A stretch of 31,011 nt of DNA from assembly GCA_002473085.1 (NCBI GenBank), contig DKTP01000156.1, forward strand, positions 1 to 31,011. Reading direction: 5' to 3'. The DNA comes from Anaerolineales bacterium UBA7227 (GTDB lineage Bacteria; Chloroflexota; Anaerolineae; Anaerolineales; Villigracilaceae). Below, piece by piece: positions 27,651 through 31,011 of the stretch. The translations under genes were made by a program, and so were the position numbers. The stretch's first letter is position 1. Each line of letters opens with the position of its first letter. The notes under the pieces are model-generated. The model saw only the letters and a program-made list of their open reading frames with translations. It was not told the DNA's origin and did not search any database.

Positions 27651-29768
27651 TTACGGCAATGGCATTACACAATCGGGCGAGACGGTTTTGAGCGGGACGA
27701 GGAGCTGGATCCTGAATTCCGCTAGCGTGACGGCGGGTTCGTAGTAACACAGGATGGGCGCGGCGACCCACTTGACCCAGGCGTTGTTCTCCTCGCCGAA
27801 ACTATAGTCGCTGTCTTTGATCGGCAGGCGGAGCGGATCGCTGACGATGAGCGCGAAGCGGCGCGCGGCGAGGTCGCGGTAGAAGGCGGGGAAGGTCTGC
27901 GCGGCGGTTTCGCCCATGGCCTGGTCCATCAGGTATTTTTTTTCGTATTCGGCCACGAGCGGGACATCTTTGATGTAGCCGAAGGCGAGCAATTGGCGCT
28001 GGTCCATGAAGAGGACTTCGCCGCGCGTTCGCGCGTTGGCGGCATATTCGCGCACGAGAGCGAGCGCGTCGTCCACTTCGACGCGGGGAGGGAGCAGGCC
28101 GAGCACGCGCGGGTCGGCGTAGGGATCGGCGACGTCGGTCAGCACTTTGAGGCGGTTGAAGTCGTCGGCGTAGAGGAGCGGACGCAGGCGCATCAGCGCG
28201 CCGTAGGCGGGCAGCGCGACGAGCGCGATGAAGACGACGCGCATCCCGATGGAGAGCGAGGCGTCGTCGAGGAAGCGGAGTCGGTCGGTCTTTTCCCAGA
28301 CCATGCCCGCGCAGAACAATAGGCCGATGAGGAACATGTCCAGGTTGTGCAGGTCGCCGCCGCCGCCGATCTTGGTGGACGCGACCAGCCCGACGAGGAG
28401 GAACGCGGTCAGCGCGCCGAGGATGGCGAGACGCTGCCAGGGATTCAAAGTCCACAGTTTTTGCCGAACCGCGAAGAGCAGGACGATGACGAGCGGCGCG
28501 ACGGCGATGACCAGGTTGACGAGGATGCCGAGGTTGTAGGTGCTGTTTGGGAGCAGGCGGTACCACAAGAGCGGCTGCCGTCCCATCGACTCGGCGGCTC
28601 GCAGCACTGAGGCGTTGCCCGTCCCCGCGAGCAGACCAGTCAGTTGCGGGAGGACGAGTCCGCCCAAAAGTCCCGCGAGACCGAGCAGGATGGCGCGTCC
28701 CCAGTCGCGCGCGGCGAGGCGTCCGTTGTCCAGTCCCGCGCTCGCCAGCCAGAGCGTCCCCGCCCAGATTGCGGGCGCGAAGGCCCAGGTGAAGCGGCTG
28801 ACCGAGGCGAAGTATCCCGCCGCGGCGAGGAGCGGAAGCGAAATCCAAAGCGGACGCCGCCACGCCAGCGCGACGACCGCCGCGCTGATGAGCAGCGGCG
28901 GATGGATCGGTCCCTGTCGCAAAAAGAGAAAGCCCCACAGTCCCGCGAGCGCCCAGGCCGCGCCGTTTTTTTGTTTCGGCAGGTAAAACACGCACAGCCC
29001 GACCAACACGTACGGCGCGATGCCCATCAAGCCGAGCCAGAGGCGCTCCTGAAAAATCGTCAGGTTGGGGTAGAGAAACGGAAGTCCGCCGATGAGTTGG
29101 CGGCCAACGTCGAGGAAGGGCGTGAGTTGCGAATCGGCGGGGAAGACGTAGCGGGCGCGCCCGAAGAGGATCGAGTAGTCCCACAGGCGGTTGCCCTCGG
29201 ACCAGCCCAGCGAGAAGGGATAACTCGTGACGCCCGCCAGCGGGATGGACGCGCCGACGACCGCGCTGCCGACGAGGGCCGCGGTCAGCGCGTCCTTCCA
29301 GACGAGGAGCGCGTCGCCGCGCCCGAGCAGGATCGCCATCCCAAGCATGGACAGGACCCACACGAGCAGGCGAATCCCGTTTCCCGTGAAGACCACGCCC
29401 CACAGCGTGTACTGAAAAAACCACGCGGGCGCGAGGGCGAAGGCAGCGATGAACACCCAGCGGAGGAATCCCAGCCGCGTCCGCAGGCGGAGCAGCGCGG
29501 CCCGCGCGGGGTCGAGTCGACGCGGCGCCCAGGCGAGGGTCAGGACGAGGGCGAGGAGTCCGAGGCTGGCGAGGACGAATCCGAAAAATCCCACCGCCCA
29601 TTTGAGGGAAAATTCGCCCAGCCACACGCCCGTCCCCCAGGCGACGCGGTGCATTTCGAGGCAGGCTTCGGTCAACAGCGCGGCGGAGAGCAGGATGAGG
29701 AGCAGGCGGAGCGATGGATTTTTTTTCGAGGGCATGGCAGGTGGGCGCGGCGCGCGGCTTGGCGTCAC
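27651..29768 (-). CDS. Large polytopic membrane protein, GT-C-like
   Basis: 705 residues with about 13-14 membrane helices in residues 20-560 and a soluble C-terminal part of some 140 residues. A hydrophilic loop after the fifth or sixth helix has SLGWSEGNRLWDYSILFGRARYVF, split by Glu and Asp, in the place where GT-C transferases keep acidic catalytic residues. The overall plan resembles membrane mannosyltransferase-like hypothetical proteins. Function unknown. The GTG at 29768 overlaps the lipoprotein stop (GTGA); an ATG at 29735 is the alternative. Third gene of an overlapping operon. Confidence 0.7.
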   Translation of the reverse strand: MTPSRAPRPPAMPSKKNPSLRLLLILLSAALLTEACLEMHRVAWGTGVWLGEFSLKWAVGFFGFVLASLGLLALVLTLAWAPRRLDPARAALLRLRTRLGFLRWVFIAAFALAPAWFFQYTLWGVVFTGNGIRLLVWVLSMLGMAILLGRGDALLVWKDALTAALVGSAVVGASIPLAGVTSYPFSLGWSEGNRLWDYSILFGRARYVFPADSQLTPFLDVGRQLIGGLPFLYPNLTIFQERLWLGLMGIAPYVLVGLCVFYLPKQKNGAAWALAGLWGFLFLRQGPIHPPLLISAAVVALAWRRPLWISLPLLAAAGYFASVSRFTWAFAPAIWAGTLWLASAGLDNGRLAARDWGRAILLGLAGLLGGLVLPQLTGLLAGTGNASVLRAAESMGRQPLLWYRLLPNSTYNLGILVNLVIAVAPLVIVLLFAVRQKLWTLNPWQRLAILGALTAFLLVGLVASTKIGGGGDLHNLDMFLIGLLFCAGMVWEKTDRLRFLDDASLSIGMRVVFIALVALPAYGALMRLRPLLYADDFNRLKVLTDVADPYADPRVLGLLPPRVEVDDALALVREYAANARTRGEVLFMDQRQLLAFGYIKDVPLVAEYEKKYLMDQAMGETAAQTFPAFYRDLAARRFALIVSDPLRLPIKDSDYSFGEENNAWVKWVAAPILCYYEPAVTLAEFRIQLLVPLKTVSPDCVMPLP

Positions 29769-30301
29769 GGCGAGATGATGGCGACGGTGAGGGTGTAATT
29801 GTCGCTGCCGCCGGGAATGGCGACGGAGATGAGGTAGTCCTGCGTGAGGGGCAGAATGGTTTCGAATGTGCGGCTCTCGTTTTCGAGACGTTTGTACGGC
29901 TGGCCGTCCGTCACGCCGACGAGGGAGAATCCCACCGTATTTGAGTTGGACGAGACGACGACGGTGATGCGCTGTCCCTTGAACGCGTAGAGGATGTATT
30001 GCGGACGGTTCGGGAATGTGACGTTCCCAGTGACGACCGCCGAGACCGCTCCCTGCGCGAATTGGATGCGGGTCGGTCCCGAGGCGGGCGGCGGGAGGGT
30101 TGGGAAGGGAGTTTGCGTCGGAGGCAGGGGCGTCGGCACGGAGGTGAACGTGGGAGGCGCCTGCGTGGGCGCGAGCGCGGCGAGAGTCCCCGCGGCGATG
30201 GTCTCGACGACGTGGATGTCGGGAGTGGGCGAGGGCGCGGCGGTCGCGCAGGCGAGCGCGGCGAGGGCCAGCAGGGATACAAATAAGGTCAGTCGTTTCA
30301 T
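29765..30301 (-). CDS. Lipoprotein with Pro/Thr linker
   Basis: 178 residues. MKRLTLFVSLLALAALAC is a lipoprotein signal with Cys18. Residues 20-75 are a Pro/Thr/Ala linker, as in other surface lipoproteins in this window. Residues 80-178 form a beta-rich domain (ITVVVSSNSNTVGFSLVGV, then DYLISVAIPGG and YTLTVAI) like the pre-peptidase C-terminal (PPC) type of small adhesive domain. Secreted and anchored to the membrane. AAGGA precedes the ATG, which overlaps the stop of the upstream gene (ATGA). Confidence 0.8.
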   Translation of the reverse strand: MKRLTLFVSLLALAALACATAAPSPTPDIHVVETIAAGTLAALAPTQAPPTFTSVPTPLPPTQTPFPTLPPPASGPTRIQFAQGAVSAVVTGNVTFPNRPQYILYAFKGQRITVVVSSNSNTVGFSLVGVTDGQPYKRLENESRTFETILPLTQDYLISVAIPGGSDNYTLTVAIISP

Positions 30302-31011
30302 TTTTTCCTTCTTTTTTCCTTTAATCGCTCGCGGCGATGATTCAGTTCCTGCTTCCAGTGTTTCTTCGCGTAGGCTGGCAGGTCGGAGGCTTGCGTCAGG
30401 GCGAGGGCGGAGTCGGCCCATTGTAGCGCGGAATCGAGATCGCGGACGCGATGCTCGTAGTGTTTCGCCAGTTCGACGTGCGCGTAAATGTGACCCTGCG
30501 CGGCGGCCTGTTCCCACAAGCGGACGGCCTCGTCCAGGTCGCCGCGGCGTTTTTGCAGGCGCGAGAGCCGTTCCACCGCGGACCCGAAATCGGACTCGTC
30601 CAACCCGCGGGCGAGTCCCTGCTCGAAGAGACGCGCGGCCAGGTCCCATTGACGCATGTCTTCGTAGAGTTTCCCCAGCGCGATGAAGTCCAGCCCGTGG
30701 CTGACGTTTCCGTTGAACGGATCGTGGAGGATGGCCGCCACGCGGCTGAGCAGCGCGGCCATGGCGGCCACGTCCATGGCGTTGTGGTAGAAGACGCCTT
30801 TCAGCGGGACCGCGTCGCCCGTGCGGAGGTAGTCGAAGTACAGCCAGGGGATCTCGTAACCGGGGACTTCCTCGGTCGTGCGCGGCGCGTCGAGGATTTC
30901 CACTTCCAGGTTTTTCAGTGCGCGTGAAGTCAGCCTGTCGCGCCAAAGTCGACGCGCGAGGGGCAGGAGGTCAAGGTGCGAGAAATCTTTGAACGGGCTG
31001 GGAATATCGTG
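30298..31011 (-). CDS. YprB-like RNase H-fold nuclease with TPR-like repeats (5' end cut)
   Basis: 237 residues visible, open through the right edge of the window, so the N-terminal part is missing. The first 105 residues are the end of a YprB-type 3'-5' exonuclease domain: LDLLPLARRLW, EVPGYEIPWLYFDYLRTGD and VFYHNAMDVAAMAALL, in which HNAMD is the ExoIII-like motif with the last catalytic Asp. Residues 120-225 are paired helices with LGKLYEDMRQWDLAARLFEQGL and LWEQAAAQGHIYAHVELAKHYEH, a TPR/Sel1-like pattern. The tail is very basic (RRERLKEKRRKK). It leads an operon with the lipoprotein and membrane protein. Confidence 0.8.
   Translation of the reverse strand, partial: HDIPSPFKDFSHLDLLPLARRLWRDRLTSRALKNLEVEILDAPRTTEEVPGYEIPWLYFDYLRTGDAVPLKGVFYHNAMDVAAMAALLSRVAAILHDPFNGNVSHGLDFIALGKLYEDMRQWDLAARLFEQGLARGLDESDFGSAVERLSRLQKRRGDLDEAVRLWEQAAAQGHIYAHVELAKHYEHRVRDLDSALQWADSALALTQASDLPAYAKKHWKQELNHRRERLKEKRRKK

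Noticed and set aside
27802..29625. 607-codon second ORF on the minus strand, overlapping the membrane protein
   Set aside because: Out-of-frame shadow rich in Arg, Pro and Ala, as expected from GC-rich third positions; the overlapping frame has clear membrane helices.

Overview
The window is GC-rich bacterial DNA. It carries tightly packed genes with many 4-base ATGA or GTGA overlaps, proline/threonine-rich lipoproteins, and intergenic arrays of palindromic repeats. The protein families (SCO1664-like kinase-fold protein, DegV, DUF389, twin GNATs, YacP, DUF1232) and the style of the intergenic repeats fit a member of the Chloroflexota, most likely class Anaerolineae. No rRNA, tRNA or ribosomal-protein gene is present, so this placement is inference.

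Left part (1-6156): a repeat array is followed by a leftward operon of three GNAT acetyltransferases. Upstream of that operon lie a good sigma70-type promoter, a 27-codon leader ORF with a strong ribosome site, and two near-identical intrinsic terminators in tandem. This is a convincing attenuator layout. Rightward genes follow: an SCO1664-like protein, DegV, an orphan HicB, and a DUF389 membrane protein with a C-terminal SH3-like domain. A 32-residue membrane peptide is encoded leftward between the first two.

Central part (6489-22950): a surface-glycan region, all rightward. It holds a phosphohexomutase, two GT-B/capsule-type proteins, a small EamA-type membrane protein, a Gfo/Idh/MocA oxidoreductase, an ATP sulfurylase-APS kinase fusion, a GT-C-like membrane transferase, an SDR oxidoreductase, a CMP-nonulosonate synthetase fused to a KdsC-like phosphatase, a NeuB-type synthase without its usual C-terminal SAF domain, and two sulfotransferases. 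Together these could make a sugar nucleotide, a CMP-activated nonulosonic acid and PAPS, and transfer sulfate to a surface glycan. An AbiEii-type toxin pair and a set of decayed toxin-antitoxin genes are inserted in this region.

Right part (23041-31011): mostly leftward genes. These are a small Cys-rich protein, a glucose/sorbosone dehydrogenase-like lipoprotein with a DUF1232 protein, a SAM methyltransferase, and an overlapping operon (YprB-like nuclease with TPR-like repeats, lipoprotein, large polytopic membrane protein). OsmC and a YacP-like NYN protein run rightward. A 700-base gene-free stretch (26068-26765) is rich in perfect hairpins and ends in a strong terminator; it looks like a structured RNA or a non-autonomous IS200/IS605-type element.

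Two sequence-level patterns recur. One is a family of palindromes whose stem arms change in a compensatory way around a conserved six-base loop (four arrays). The other is a -10 box placed 6-8 bases before a start codon, usually with TG three bases upstream of the hexamer, implying leaderless mRNAs.
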